DNA of 64,000 bases from Saitoella complicata NRRL Y-17804 (taxonomy: Eukaryota > Ascomycota > Saitoellomycetes > Saitoellales > Saitoellaceae), in contig NW_017566992.1 of assembly GCF_001661265.1 (NCBI RefSeq), positions 972,635 to 1,036,634 of the forward strand. Direction: 5' to 3'. Positions within the stretch are counted from its first letter, which is position 1. Every line of letters starts with the position of its first letter. Position numbers and translations under genes: made by a program. Under the pieces are notes generated by a model. It did not search any database. It was not told where the DNA came from and saw only the letters and a list, made by a program, of their open reading frames with translations. Shown here piece by piece: positions 43,401-52,757 of this stretch.

Positions 43401-46400
43401 GTCGACAAGTTCTTCGAGGCTTACCCTGAGGCTAAGTCTCAGTTGATGAACACTCAGGATTGCCAGCACTTCTTGACCCTCTCCCAGAGGCGCGGTCAGA
43501 AGCCCGTTCCGTTCATCCCGATTTTGGACGAGAACTTCGAGGTTTGGTTCAAGAAGGACTCCTTGTGGCAGTCTGAGGATTTGGAGGCTGTTGTCGACCA
43601 GGACATTGGCCGTATCGCTGTCTTGCAGGGTCCTATGGCCGTCAAGTGGGCCAGCAAGGTCGACGAGCCTATCGCCGAGATCTTGGACGGTGTTCACGAC
43701 GGTCACATCAAGAGCTTGAAGGAGCTCTACTACAACAACGATGAGTCTAAGATCCCAACCGTTGAGTACTTCGGTGGTGCTGTCATCGAGGAGGTTGAGC
43801 AGGAGCTTAACGACTTCTTCACTACCAAGGAGGAGGCTGGTAAGACCATCTACAACCTCTCCGCTTCTTCGACCAACGGTGCTCTCCCTGAGGCCAAGAA
43901 GTGGCTCGAGCTCCTTTCTGGCCCCTCTTACTCTTGGCGCCGTGCTTTGCTCACCTCTGATGTCTTCGTCCAGGGTACCAAGATTCAGGAGAACCCCATG
44001 AAGCGCATTTTCGGCCCTCGTTACGGTCAGCAGGTCCAGGTCGCCGATGACTGTATCGTCGTTTCTGAGCTTCGCAACGGTGAGCTCGTTCCCGCTGCTG
44101 AGGCAAAGCGTGACGGTGACAACATCTCTGTTGTCATGTATGAGAACCGCACCATCGACGGTCAGGTTGCTGAGTTGAAGTTCCTCTTCACCTACCACCC
44201 TGAGGTCGGCTACGCCCCTATCCACGAAGTTATGGAGGGTCGCAACGACAGGATCAAGGAGTTCTACTGGCGTCTTTGGTTCGGTCAGGAGAAGTTCGAC
44301 ATTGACTCCAAGGTCACTGACGTTTTCGAGGGTGGAAAGGCTACTGTCCAGGCTGAGGCTATCAAGGAGTTCTGCCACGTCGTCGGCAACCAGTCAGAGA
44401 CTTACGTCGCTCGACCTGGCAAGACCGTCCAGGCCCCTATGGACTTTGCCATCGTTGTCGGATGGAAGGCTATCACCAAGGCCATCTTCCCCAAGGCCAT
44501 TGACGGTGACTTGTTGAAGCTCGTTCACTTGTCGAACGGTTTCCGCATGATTCCAGGTGCTCAGCCTCTCAAGGCTGGTGATGAGGTTGAGACTAACGCT
44601 ACCATCAACGCTGTTATCAACAACGAGTCTGGTAAGCTTGTCGAGGTCACTGGCACCATTACCCGTGCCGGTGAGCCCGTCATGGAGGTCGTTACTCAGT
44701 TCTTGTACCGTGGTGTCTTCAACGACTTCGAGAACACCTTCCAGCGTACTACTGAGAAGCCTATGGAAATCACCATCTCCTCCACCAAGGACTTGGCTGT
44801 CTTGCAGTCCAAGGAGTGGTTCCACCTTGAGGACGACCACGAGTTGTTGGGTCAGACCCTTACTTTCCGTTTGAACTCTTTGGTCAGGTTCAAGAACAAG
44901 ACTGTTTTCAGCCATGTTGAGACCAAGGGTCAGGTTTACTTGCAGTTGCCTACCAAGGAGGTCATCCAGGTTGCCTCTGTTGAGTACGAGGCTGGTGTCT
45001 CACACGGAAACCCCGTTATCGACTACCTCCAGCGTCACGGTCGCCCTATTGAGCAGCCCGTTGCCTTCGAAAACGGAGGATACTCCGTCACTCCTTCTCC
45101 GGATGTGCTCAGCTCCCTCTCCGTTGCTCCTCCCAGCAACTCTCCCTACGCCCAGATCTCTTCCGACTACAACCCCATCCACGTCAACCCCTACTTCGCC
45201 AAGTACGCTCTCTTGCCTGGAACCATCACTCACGGTATGTGGTCTTCCGCAAGCTGCCGTCGCTTCGTCGAGACCTTCGCCGCCGAGAACCGTCCCGAGC
45301 GTGTCAGCTACTACGAGGTCAAGTTCTTGGGTATGGTCCTTCCCAACACTCGTTTGGAGACTAAGTTGTCTCACACTGGTATGATGAACGGTCGCAAGAT
45401 CATTAAGGTTGAGACCTTCAACCAGGAAACTCAGGAGAAGGTTCTCGAGGGTGTTGCTGAGGTTGACCAGGCTAAGACCGCCTACGTCTGTACTGGTCAG
45501 GGTTCTCAGGAGCAGGGTATGGGTATGGAGCTTTACGATGCTTCTCCCGTCGCCCGTGCCATCTGGGATCGTGCCGATGCTCACTTCTTAGCCAACTACG
45601 GTTTCTCTATTCTTAACATTGTCAGGAATAACCCTAAGGAGTTCACCGTTCACTTTGGTGGACCTAAGGGTAAGGCCATCCGTCAGAACTACATGTCCAT
45701 GGTCTACGACACTGTTGAGGCTGATGGTACTACCAAGTCCCTTCCTATCTTCAAGGGTATCGACGAGAACACCTCCTTCTACACCTTCCAGCACCCCACT
45801 GGTTTGTTGTCCGCGACTCAGTTCACTCAGCCTGCCCTTACCTTGATGGAGAAGGCTGCTTTCGAGGACATGAAGGACAAGGGTTTGGTGCAGCAGGGCT
45901 GCTCCTTCGCCGGTCACTCTCTGGGAGAGTACTCTGCCTTGGCTTGTATCGGCGACGTTCTTCCCATCGAGTCTTTGATCGATGTCGTCTTCTACCGTGG
46001 TATGACCATGCAGGTTGCTGTCGCTCGTGATGCTGAAGGTCGCTCTGAGTACGGGATGTGCGCTGTTAACCCTAGCAGGATTTCGAAGACTCTTAATGAG
46101 ACTGCTTTGCGTTTCATCGTCGACCACATCTCTTCCCAGACTGGTCGCTTGCTTGAGATCGTCAACTTCAACGTTGAGAACCAGCAGTACGTTGCCGCTG
46201 GTGAGCTCTTGGCCCTTGACACGTTGGCGAACGTTCTCAACGTCTTGAAAATGCAGAAGATTGACTTGGACAAGTTGATGGAGCAGTTGTCCATTGAGGA
46301 TGTCAAGAAGCACCTCTCTGAGATTGTTGCCGAGTGTGCGAAGAAGTCTGAGGAGAAGAAGGCCAAGAACGGTGGTGTCATGAAGCCGGAGCGTGGTTTC

Positions 46401-46664
46401 GCCACCATCCCTCTTCCTGGTATCGATGTTCCTTTCCACTCCTCTTTCTTGCGCAATGGTGTGAAGCCTTTCCGCGGTTTCTTGGGCAAGAAGATTTTGC
46501 GTACTCGCATTGACCCATCGAACCTCGTTGGCAAGTACATTCCTAATGTTACTGCCAAGCCGTTCCAGATCTCTAAGGAGTACTTTGAGGAGGTATACAA
46601 GCTTACCGGATCGCCTAAATTGGGTGCGATCTTGAAGGACTGGGAGAAGTATGAGAACGCTTAA
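40470..46664 (+). CDS. FAS1: Fatty acid synthase subunit beta (Fas1)
   Basis: Cytosolic multifunctional polypeptide that forms the alpha6-beta6 fatty acid synthase with Fas2. Intronless, 2064 residues (yeast 2051). Domains in order: acetyltransferase with G-H-S-Q-G (active Ser at about 272), the enoyl reductase TIM barrel beginning near 588 (V-A-G-M-T-P-S-T-V-P), and the central structural and dehydratase double-hotdog region (S-S-D-Y-N-P-I-H-V-N at about 1563). The malonyl/palmitoyl transferase follows, with G-H-S-L-G-E-Y-S-A-L (active Ser at about 1816). Codon use is strongly biased to GTC/GCC/AAG/GAG, fitting high expression. Fas2 is not in the window. A free-standing beta subunit is the ascomycete arrangement. 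Confidence 0.97.
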   Translation: METGFATPHVQTTPRPLTLQHGSLEHTVLIPNTSFLLATQLRDSFHSTLPTPTEGFDLVEEPSSVTELVARFLGHVAAAAKQESGVYEEVLRTVLAEFEARFLNGNEVHAVATTLPGDAEKHRLVIKNYYLARTLLSKTIKPHPAALFRNNTSNIYAVFGGQGNIEEYFDELRDTYDLYGALVSEFVEFMAAVLGKLARDPKAAGVYSKGMDVMTWLNDAESTPELDYMVSAPVSLPLIGVTQLAHYAVACKILGRNPGEFKDYLSGTSGHSQGIITAVAVARSSSWESFYKECAVAVTMLFWIGCRAQQTYPTTALPPSALQDSLGAGEGTPTPMLSIRDLRVKDVQAHIDATNQHLPEDRHIAIALINGPRNVVVTGPPQSLYGLNLRLRKVKAPAGLEQGRVPYSERKQRFVNRFLPISVPFHSKYLQGSCEETILSDLQGLDFEGDMTIPVYHTGSGADLREFKDVKRELVEMICHQVVNWETATKFPGAKAIIDFGPGGMSGLGALTHRNKDGTGVRVILAGALEGNNAEMGFKPELFDRSEQAVKVAVDWLKEYQPRLVKNKAGRIYVDTPFSRLLGKPPVMVAGMTPSTVPASFISATMNAGYHIELAGGGYYSPAAMTAAVKEIEDNTPPGSGITINIIYINPRTYQWQMPLVKTLRDSGYRIEGVTVAAGIPSIEIANDLVATLGLKHISFKPGSADAIQQVINIAKANPHFPIIMQWTGGRAGGHHSFEDFHAPMLSMYSAVRRCPNIVLVAGSGFGGADDTLPYLTGQWALDYNHPPMPFDGVLFASRVMTAMEAKTSTGAKQAIVDAPGLVDSEWEKTYKGPAGGVITVRSELGEPIHKLATRGIVFWKEMDDTIFNLPKEKRVAALKVKKDYIIKKLNADYQKVWFGRSEADNQPCDLEDMTYAEVVRRMVELMYVKHQGRWIDKSHRNLTGDFLRRVEERFTHEEGKPSFLQSFEALNQPFEVVDKFFEAYPEAKSQLMNTQDCQHFLTLSQRRGQKPVPFIPILDENFEVWFKKDSLWQSEDLEAVVDQDIGRIAVLQGPMAVKWASKVDEPIAEILDGVHDGHIKSLKELYYNNDESKIPTVEYFGGAVIEEVEQELNDFFTTKEEAGKTIYNLSASSTNGALPEAKKWLELLSGPSYSWRRALLTSDVFVQGTKIQENPMKRIFGPRYGQQVQVADDCIVVSELRNGELVPAAEAKRDGDNISVVMYENRTIDGQVAELKFLFTYHPEVGYAPIHEVMEGRNDRIKEFYWRLWFGQEKFDIDSKVTDVFEGGKATVQAEAIKEFCHVVGNQSETYVARPGKTVQAPMDFAIVVGWKAITKAIFPKAIDGDLLKLVHLSNGFRMIPGAQPLKAGDEVETNATINAVINNESGKLVEVTGTITRAGEPVMEVVTQFLYRGVFNDFENTFQRTTEKPMEITISSTKDLAVLQSKEWFHLEDDHELLGQTLTFRLNSLVRFKNKTVFSHVETKGQVYLQLPTKEVIQVASVEYEAGVSHGNPVIDYLQRHGRPIEQPVAFENGGYSVTPSPDVLSSLSVAPPSNSPYAQISSDYNPIHVNPYFAKYALLPGTITHGMWSSASCRRFVETFAAENRPERVSYYEVKFLGMVLPNTRLETKLSHTGMMNGRKIIKVETFNQETQEKVLEGVAEVDQAKTAYVCTGQGSQEQGMGMELYDASPVARAIWDRADAHFLANYGFSILNIVRNNPKEFTVHFGGPKGKAIRQNYMSMVYDTVEADGTTKSLPIFKGIDENTSFYTFQHPTGLLSATQFTQPALTLMEKAAFEDMKDKGLVQQGCSFAGHSLGEYSALACIGDVLPIESLIDVVFYRGMTMQVAVARDAEGRSEYGMCAVNPSRISKTLNETALRFIVDHISSQTGRLLEIVNFNVENQQYVAAGELLALDTLANVLNVLKMQKIDLDKLMEQLSIEDVKKHLSEIVAECAKKSEEKKAKNGGVMKPERGFATIPLPGIDVPFHSSFLRNGVKPFRGFLGKKILRTRIDPSNLVGKYIPNVTAKPFQISKEYFEEVYKLTGSPKLGAILKDWEKYENA

Positions 46665-47134
46665 AGGCGTGCAAGATAGTTGAGAGGTATACAATGTTGT
46701 CCGCGGCCATGGTTCGGCCTAATGTCAAGGGTACTATATTTTGGGGGTTCATTACTTGGCATATTACTGTGCATGCTTAGCTTTGTTTTTTTGGTTTGTT
46801 ATATTTTCTATTATTCGATACACAGAATCTTCACACGACTCATAGTCCTCCTCTATGCTCCTCATTTGCAGTCCTGCGATAGCGGTGATCGGATGTCGAT
46901 CCAGACGAACCCCTATGGCAGCACCTTTTTTGTGAAGTCGATATCATACCAGGTAATGAATGACCTCTGGCAGGTCAGTGTCTTCGAGATGTATTGCGTC
47001 ATGATCGATGGGGAAGGTACTGTAATATGCCTGCAGCGGTACGGCGCGTCCGGGTTGACGGCTCGTACATCCATGTGATATTCTCAGCATCGGGCCGTCT
47101 ATAATCACCGAAGAGCGACTTTATAAGCATCAAA
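46665..47134. other. Intergenic between FAS beta and the SDR gene
   Basis: AT-rich 3' region of the synthase and 5' region of the SDR gene. No convincing frame or RNA. Confidence 0.5.
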
Positions 47135-48213
47135 ATGGGCTGGTCCTCCTTCCTCAGGTCTGAAATGTTTCCCGCAAACAAGTTCGCAGCTGTGAGTCGG
47201 GCAGCAAACTCCACCCTCAATTTGAATGGGAAGAACGCCGTCGTCATAGGCGGTACTCGTAGGTTACTTCCGTCCTTCTAGGCTTTCGGCTTCTGACGTC
47301 CATTGTAGAAGGTATTGGTGCTGCGATCGCCCTCCGATTCGCTGCTTCTGGTGCGAACGTGCACATCGTTGGTCGAAGCACCGATGCCGCTCAGGATATC
47401 ATCTCACAAGCGAAAGAGCATGGAGCGAAGGGCAATCTGACGCACGAGCGGGCGGATATCTCAAGTATGGCTTCTATTCGGAAGCTCGCGAACTCCATGA
47501 AGGAGAAGTACAAGGACACTGGTATTGATTACCTCGTTCAGACCGCTGGCGGTCCGCCTTCGGGAAAGATTATCGAAGGCCCGGAGGGCATGGAGAAAGC
47601 TTTTGCACTGCGTAAGTAGGCGACCGAACCCGCGCGTACGTGATGCTGATATGTACGACTCATAGAATGTATGGGACGGTTCTATACGGCCTACTCTCTC
47701 ATTCCTGTGATGAACACACGATCAGGTCCAGCTAGGATTGTTTGGGTGGCAGCTCCAGGACAAGGATACATGTCTCTTGACTTTGATGACATCGAGCAAC
47801 GCAAATCATCACTGATCCCTCGCACCCTTCGACAGGGACTTCGTGACTCTGCTTTCCTGGACAGTATGGCAATTGAATTGACAAAGAGGAACAAAGACAA
47901 AGTGATCGTTCATCACGTCTTCCCTGGACTTGTGAACACGAACGCGATGGTGAACCAAGGGTTTCCGAAATGGATGGTACAGTTCGCAAACTTGGGAAAG
48001 AGCTTTGTGACACGACCTCCGGAGGACATGGGTGAGGTTGGTGTGTATGTGTGTACGACACACGACTTTGGCAAAACGGGCGAGCCTTTGAGATTGGATT
48101 CATGGGGAGGGAGATTGAAAGAAACAGGGTGGGTGGGTGACCCGCAGAACCGCGAGAAACTCTGGGATTGGGCACTGAAGAAGGCGGAGTCGGCGGGACG
48201 TGAGAAAGGATAG
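47135..48213 (+). CDS. Short-chain dehydrogenase/reductase-fold protein, catalytic residues missing
   Basis: Exons 47135-47258, 47309-47611 and 47666-48213 join in frame and give 324 residues. The first junction restores the cofactor motif V-I-G-G-T-Q-G-I-G-A-A-I-A at about residue 37. The Rossmann core continues with A-S-G-A-N-V-H-I-V-G-R and the T-A-G-G-P-P loop in place of N-N-A-G. Where classical SDRs have the catalytic Ser (R-I-V-N-V-S-S) this protein has R-I-V-W-V-A-A. Where they have Y-x-x-x-K it has a Gly-Leu-Arg-Asp-Ser stretch before D-S-M-A-I-E-L. Binding of NAD(P) is plausible, but classical SDR catalysis is not. Confidence 0.85.
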
Positions 48214-48506
48214 GATTGCAGCTGGAAAGGAAGTTATGTACGCTACGAATGGCCAGTATGATTCTCGAAGGCCTTGTAAAGTCTCAGCGATTCATTATGT
48301 TTATAATCTAACGTTATGGACGGATAAATAAGGTAATCAAAAACCAAGATTTCATATTCCAAGAGAGTGTGTGGTCCACCTCACTATTACTCCAAAAGTA
48401 TCCTAGATGTCGTAACTATTGATCATCCGAAAGTTATCGGGATAGGAGGCGTGTGCCGAAAAAAATAAAAACAAAAAGGTCGAAGTTTTAGGTCTCCGTC
48501 AGCGCT

Positions 48507-50138
48507 TTACCAGCGACGGCGGACGGCGGGGATAGTGCTGTTGCCGAAGGGAGCAACAATAGAGGTGGCGGCGGGAGCGCTGCTCGCGGCGCTGCCAGCG
48601 GTGGGGCCAGCAGTAGCGGCCGAAGTAGCAGAGGCAGTGGAAGCAACGACGGCAGAGGCGGAGGAAATGGCGGAGGTAGCAGAGGCGGTACCGTTGGCAG
48701 CCTTAGAGAAGGGAGCAACGATCTCGAACTCAATCTCATCGAGACCGGGGAGGAAAGATCCGGCAAAGAGAGAGTGGAGCTCGCTGACGAACTCGGTACC
48801 GAAGATGTACTCTACGGCATCGACGGCAAGGGTCAAGTACTTGCCCTCAGGGGTGTAGGTCTTGGTGGTAATAACATCACGCTTGGCGACGGCGGACACG
48901 GTGGAGCCGATCATCAAAGCACCAGCCTCACCGGCGAAATAGACAACATCGCCGGAGGTGGCAACGAGCTCACCGTCGGCGTTCAAGGTGAAGACAAGGG
49001 CGTCAGTGTCGTTGGAGGCAACCAAGAGACCGTTGTTGGCGGCAACGTAGAGACGCTGGAGCTCAGGGACAACGAGGGAGAACTCCTCGGCGGAGGAGGC
49101 AGAGTTGTTGGAGGCCATGGTAGCGTTGGCAGCAACGGCGGAGGTAGCAGCAACGGTAGCGTTGGAAGCAGCGGAGGAAGCGGGGGCAACGGTAGCAGTG
49201 CCGTTAGAAGCACCGAGACCAGTGGGGAGGACAGCGCCAGCGCCAGAGCCAGTGGAAGAGGCGGTGACGGTGGAAGTGATGGTAGAGGTAACGGTGGAGA
49301 CAGCTGCGGTGGAGGTAACGTAAACGATGGTGGTAGCGGTGGAGACGGTGTAAGTAGAAGCACCAAGAACCATGGTGGTGGGGGTGGCAAGGGAGGGAAC
49401 AGCCAAGGTGGTGGTGACCTCCTGGGTGCCGGTAGAGACGGCGTAGACATTCTGGACCTCGACGGTGTTGGTAGCGACAGCGGTGTTGTCAACGTACTCG
49501 GTGATGGTGATGGTCTTGCGAGCACGGATCACATCAGAGTAAGCGACACCGGCAGCGGCAACAGAGGTCTGGACGTAGTAAGAGGTGGTACCATCAACAA
49601 CGGAAGAAGCGACAGCGTACTCAGTAGTAGCGACGGTGATGGTCTGAGCAGGGTCGGTGACGATCTGGTTGTAGGTGACAGTAGGGGCAGAGTGGCAGAC
49701 AGCGGTCTCGGTGGTGGTGGCAGTAGCCTCAATCCAGGACGGTGCAGCAGCGGAAGCAGCAGCGACATCAGCAGCGGCGGTGGAGGTCTCGACGGGCCAC
49801 TCATCGATGGTGATGGTGATGGTGGTAGTCATGGTGGAGGAGACAGAAGCGAAAGAGCCAGACGCGAAGTCAGAGGCGGCAGCCGCAGCAGCGGCCACAG
49901 CAGCACCAGCATCGGCAGCGGAGGAGTTGCTGGCAACGGTCGCGTTAAGAGCGGCGTCGGTAGTGTTCACCGAGGCGAGGGAAGCCTGAGCAGCGACGGG
50001 GACAACGACAACGGTGTCGGCGTTATTAGCGGAAGCGTCAACGGTAGCGTTGACGTACTGACGCCTGTACATGGCGGGAGTGGCCGAGACGAGGCCAGCG
50101 GACAAAGTCGCCGCGATGATACCGGCGGAGAAACGCAT
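48507..50138 (-). CDS. Large secreted Ala/Thr/Ser/Val-rich protein
   Basis: Single exon, 543 residues, not recognised by domain. It has a clear signal peptide (residues 1-19, cleavage after Val-Ser-Ala) and then Tyr-Arg-Arg-Gln, a possible Kex2-type site. Residues of about 50-340 are Ala/Thr/Ser/Val rich with many Asn-x-Ser/Thr sequons and Thr-Ile-Thr-x-Thr runs, typical of heavily O-glycosylated fungal surface proteins. Residues of about 345-470 form a more globular segment (V-V-P-E-L-Q-R-L-Y-V-A-A-N-N-G-L). The tail is again Ala/Ser/Thr rich and ends Arg-Arg-Arg-Trp, so there is no GPI signal. Codon use is strongly biased (GCC, ACC, GTC), which suggests high expression. The alanine-rich DNA creates long false frames on the other strand. 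Confidence 0.8.
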   Translation of the reverse strand: MRFSAGIIAATLSAGLVSATPAMYRRQYVNATVDASANNADTVVVVPVAAQASLASVNTTDAALNATVASNSSAADAGAAVAAAAAAASDFASGSFASVSSTMTTTITITIDEWPVETSTAAADVAAASAAAPSWIEATATTTETAVCHSAPTVTYNQIVTDPAQTITVATTEYAVASSVVDGTTSYYVQTSVAAAGVAYSDVIRARKTITITEYVDNTAVATNTVEVQNVYAVSTGTQEVTTTLAVPSLATPTTMVLGASTYTVSTATTIVYVTSTAAVSTVTSTITSTVTASSTGSGAGAVLPTGLGASNGTATVAPASSAASNATVAATSAVAANATMASNNSASSAEEFSLVVPELQRLYVAANNGLLVASNDTDALVFTLNADGELVATSGDVVYFAGEAGALMIGSTVSAVAKRDVITTKTYTPEGKYLTLAVDAVEYIFGTEFVSELHSLFAGSFLPGLDEIEFEIVAPFSKAANGTASATSAISSASAVVASTASATSAATAGPTAGSAASSAPAATSIVAPFGNSTIPAVRRRW

Positions 50139-50854
50139 GTTGAAGATTACGGTTTGAAAAAGTAAGAGAGTCGAGTTAGTTGGAAGCTGCGCAGAGCTGT
50201 TGAAAAGACTGTAAAGGGTTGGTCGTTAGAAAGAGAGAGAGAGAGCGACTCGGCTACTGGCGTTTGGCGATGGACGGAGGAGCAGAGGAGCGAGCGGGAC
50301 GCGCAGTGTTATATACGATGGCGCTAGACGGGGCGGTGTTTGTTATGATGCGTGGCGGTGCGCGCCCAAGCGAGGGCGATTCCAGGAGGCCCCTGGCACT
50401 TCGGATGGGCCGCCAGGAATGCGCGCGCCTGTGTGGGCGTGTGGGCGGTTGGCCCGCTGGGTCCCTGCGCGATTGCTGAGGGGGCCTCGACGCAAGGTAC
50501 ATGATGCTCCAAAGTCACCGCGCGTCCCTCCGAAGCGTATGGCGTAACCGCTGTGGCTTAGGGGTCAAAGTCGAGGAATGTTTTGGTGTAGCCCTTAGAA
50601 GAACATATATAATATACACACGTGTGGGCGAGGATAACCGAGAGAGAAAGTAACATTCTCGAGTTCATTCCAATATCGGATCATCTCCAGGCCATACCTA
50701 GGTCCAGGCTACGGGAAATTGCATAGTTGGCTTGCATTCTCGATAGGTATCTCCGCTCATCACATCACATACTTCATTCCATCGTACAGGTCCTCAGATG
50801 AGAAAACGCATGTGCAGAGCATCACACATACATACTTCCCACACGTGCCGAAGC
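50139..50854. other. Promoter of the secreted protein and 3' region of the Atg33-like gene
   Basis: About 715 bases with no convincing frame. A GAGAGA microsatellite lies at 50231-50246 and TATATAATATACACA at about 50606-50622. Confidence 0.4.
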
Positions 50855-51500
50855 TTAATACAAACCCTCTCCGTGTCCACCAATGATCGCGAAAACAGTG
50901 CCAATGGCAGCGATCACAACACGGCCGTAGTTCCTTCTCTTCCATTTCACCAAGCTTTCCTTGGTCTGCTCACCGTTAACACCGTCAACCTTCATGACCT
51001 CACCCATCAACGGCTTCAAAAGGTACTTGGCGTAGGGCGTCAGCGAGAGAGCAGCGGTTGCGCAGTAGAGAAGGTAGGGGTGCCGGCCCGACCGTGGGGA
51101 AAGGGCGAAAGCGGCGAGGAAGGAGGTCGCAGAAACGAGCTGCAGAGGGAACACGACGTCCTTGGTCGACTTCAAGGCAACGTGGAGGGCCTTAGGAACT
51201 GATTCGGATGCTGCTTAATGATGTCAGCATTCATCTGCCGTACTTTGGTAATGCACCTACTTGGCAAGCCCAACATGGCAGGGACTGTCGAGAATGACAG
51301 CGCAGCCAATGATCCCTGCGATTAAACGGTCAACATCGCATCCGGCATAGAGCGCCTATCGAATTGGCATACAGTGATGGCTCCCAATGAAACAGTTCCT
51401 GTACGACAAGCTGTCAGCATACATCATGATATGAAACAGGATAGCATGACTGCGTACCAATGACCTTCAAGGGGGTAATGATATACCGAGTGTTCTCCAT
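50855..51500 (-). CDS. Atg33-like mitochondrial membrane protein
   Basis: Four exons, 51500-51458, 51398-51373 (26 nt), 51315-51261 and 51210-50855, join in frame and give 159 residues. Hydrophobic segments lie at about residues 9-33 (split by all three introns), 55-75, 80-95 and 137-155. The pattern S-x-R-H-P-Y-L-L-Y in the middle and a C-terminal span ending G-H-G-E-G matches yeast Atg33, a mitochondrial outer-membrane protein required for mitophagy in stationary phase (S-L-R-H-P-Y-L-L-Y and G-V-Y-G-E-G there). Identity outside these blocks is low, so the role is inferred. The acceptor of the last exon could also be three bases upstream, adding one residue. Confidence 0.65.
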
Positions 51501-51968
51501 GTTGATTTCAATTCTGTTCTGTTTGATGTTGAATGATCCAGCTGCTGTCAGTTGCAAGGCACGACGTTGAGCTGCAGCAGCGACGGATACGAACGCCATG
51601 GCTACGACCCAGCTGTCACCAGAGCGAGAGCTTATTTGGAATAAGGATGGAGAATACATAATGGATATGAATTGAACAGAAACAACAAGCAAAAAGAGCA
51701 AAAAACGAAACCGACAAGCCCCCGAGCACCAGCTCGGTCCACTTCAGCCTTTCCCCAAAATCTAACCTGTAAGACAAAGGGGGTATAGTACAACACAACT
51801 CCCTTGCCCGGAAGACAATAAATAGGTCGAGAGTGGATCCCAGATGACGGCCAACGGATCCACTCCACAATAAAAACACTGTCAACACGCTTTCTCCACT
51901 CACTTTATCATACTTCCACGCACTTCCCCCATCGCACCACGTATCGTAACATGCAAACACGCACCAAC
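51501..51968. other. Intergenic, nothing recognised
   Basis: 3' region of the Ypd1 gene and 5' region of the Atg33-like gene. Minus-strand frames here are rich in Cys and Phe and do not read like protein. Confidence 0.45.
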
Positions 51969-52489
51969 TCATGCATCGTCTCCGTAAAACTTCCTCAAGT
52001 ACTTTTCAGCTTCGGCGTATTCCTGCTTCACCACTGGTAGAATCTCCTCAATCCTCTTCATCGCGGTCTCCTCATCAATGGGCTCAGTCCCCGACTCGTC
52101 CTTCTTTGCTCCGAAATGCTGGATACGCTCACAAGATGCCTTCACTTTTGTCAACCCGAGAGCGGCGGAAGATCCTTTCAGGAAATGACCCAATGAAGAA
52201 AGTTGATCAAGATCCTTCTCTGACCTGTTCATACGATATTACGTCAGCATGGGTTTTCCCGAAGAATGACAACACGCGATGGGGAAATAACGTACAGTGC
52301 TGTCTCCATCTCGACAAATGTGGTGTCTGCCTGCTCGAAATAGTTCCAAACGATGCTTCTGCTGAACTCGCGGTCGTCCTCGTCGTCCATCTCGAGGAGC
52401 TGGTCGAAGGTGTTGTGATCAATCAAGTCGCCAGCCTCGTCAGCGGCATTGGGGGTAGTTTCTTCACGGTCTTCAGCAGCGTTGGACAT
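51969..52489 (-). CDS. YPD1: Histidine phosphotransfer protein Ypd1
   Basis: HPt protein relaying phosphate from hybrid histidine kinases to the response regulators Ssk1 and Skn7 in osmotic and oxidative stress signalling. Exons 52489-52296 and 52224-51969, with a 71-nt intron, give 149 residues. The N-terminus is acidic. The helical domain starts at D-H-N-T-F-D-Q-L-L-E-M-D-D-E-D. The phosphorylated histidine is His78 in L-G-H-F-L-K-G-S-S-A-A-L-G, the canonical fungal motif. The protein ends in a helix with Y-x-x-A-E-K-Y-L-R. The family match across the splice junction supports the model. Confidence 0.95.
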
Positions 52490-52757
52490 GGTGGATGACA
52501 GCAGAACGATTGAAATGGGAAGCGAGTTTTTCGTCCTTGTGTACTCTCTTGTTCGTGGGTCGATCGTGAGGGCCAGTCCAAGATGTCTTGCGTTGAGATT
52601 TTGGAGCCATCAAACGCCGGATCGTTGTAAGCGCGCCCTGCCGCACCGCACCACGCACACACACGCACATGGCTGTCCCAACGTGCGTTCATCTCGTTCT
52701 TATTTGCAAGAAGATACCTAGGTACATACATCAAATTCACTGCTCTTACTAGCCTAT

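Noticed and set aside
41478-44378. Long minus-strand frame of 966 residues over the fatty acid synthase gene
   Set aside because: Codon-bias shadow of a highly biased, conserved plus-strand gene.
48774-50165. Long plus-strand frame of 463 residues, Gly/Ser rich, over the secreted protein gene
   Set aside because: It is the complement of Ala/Thr/Ser-rich coding sequence on the minus strand, which has a signal peptide and strong codon bias.
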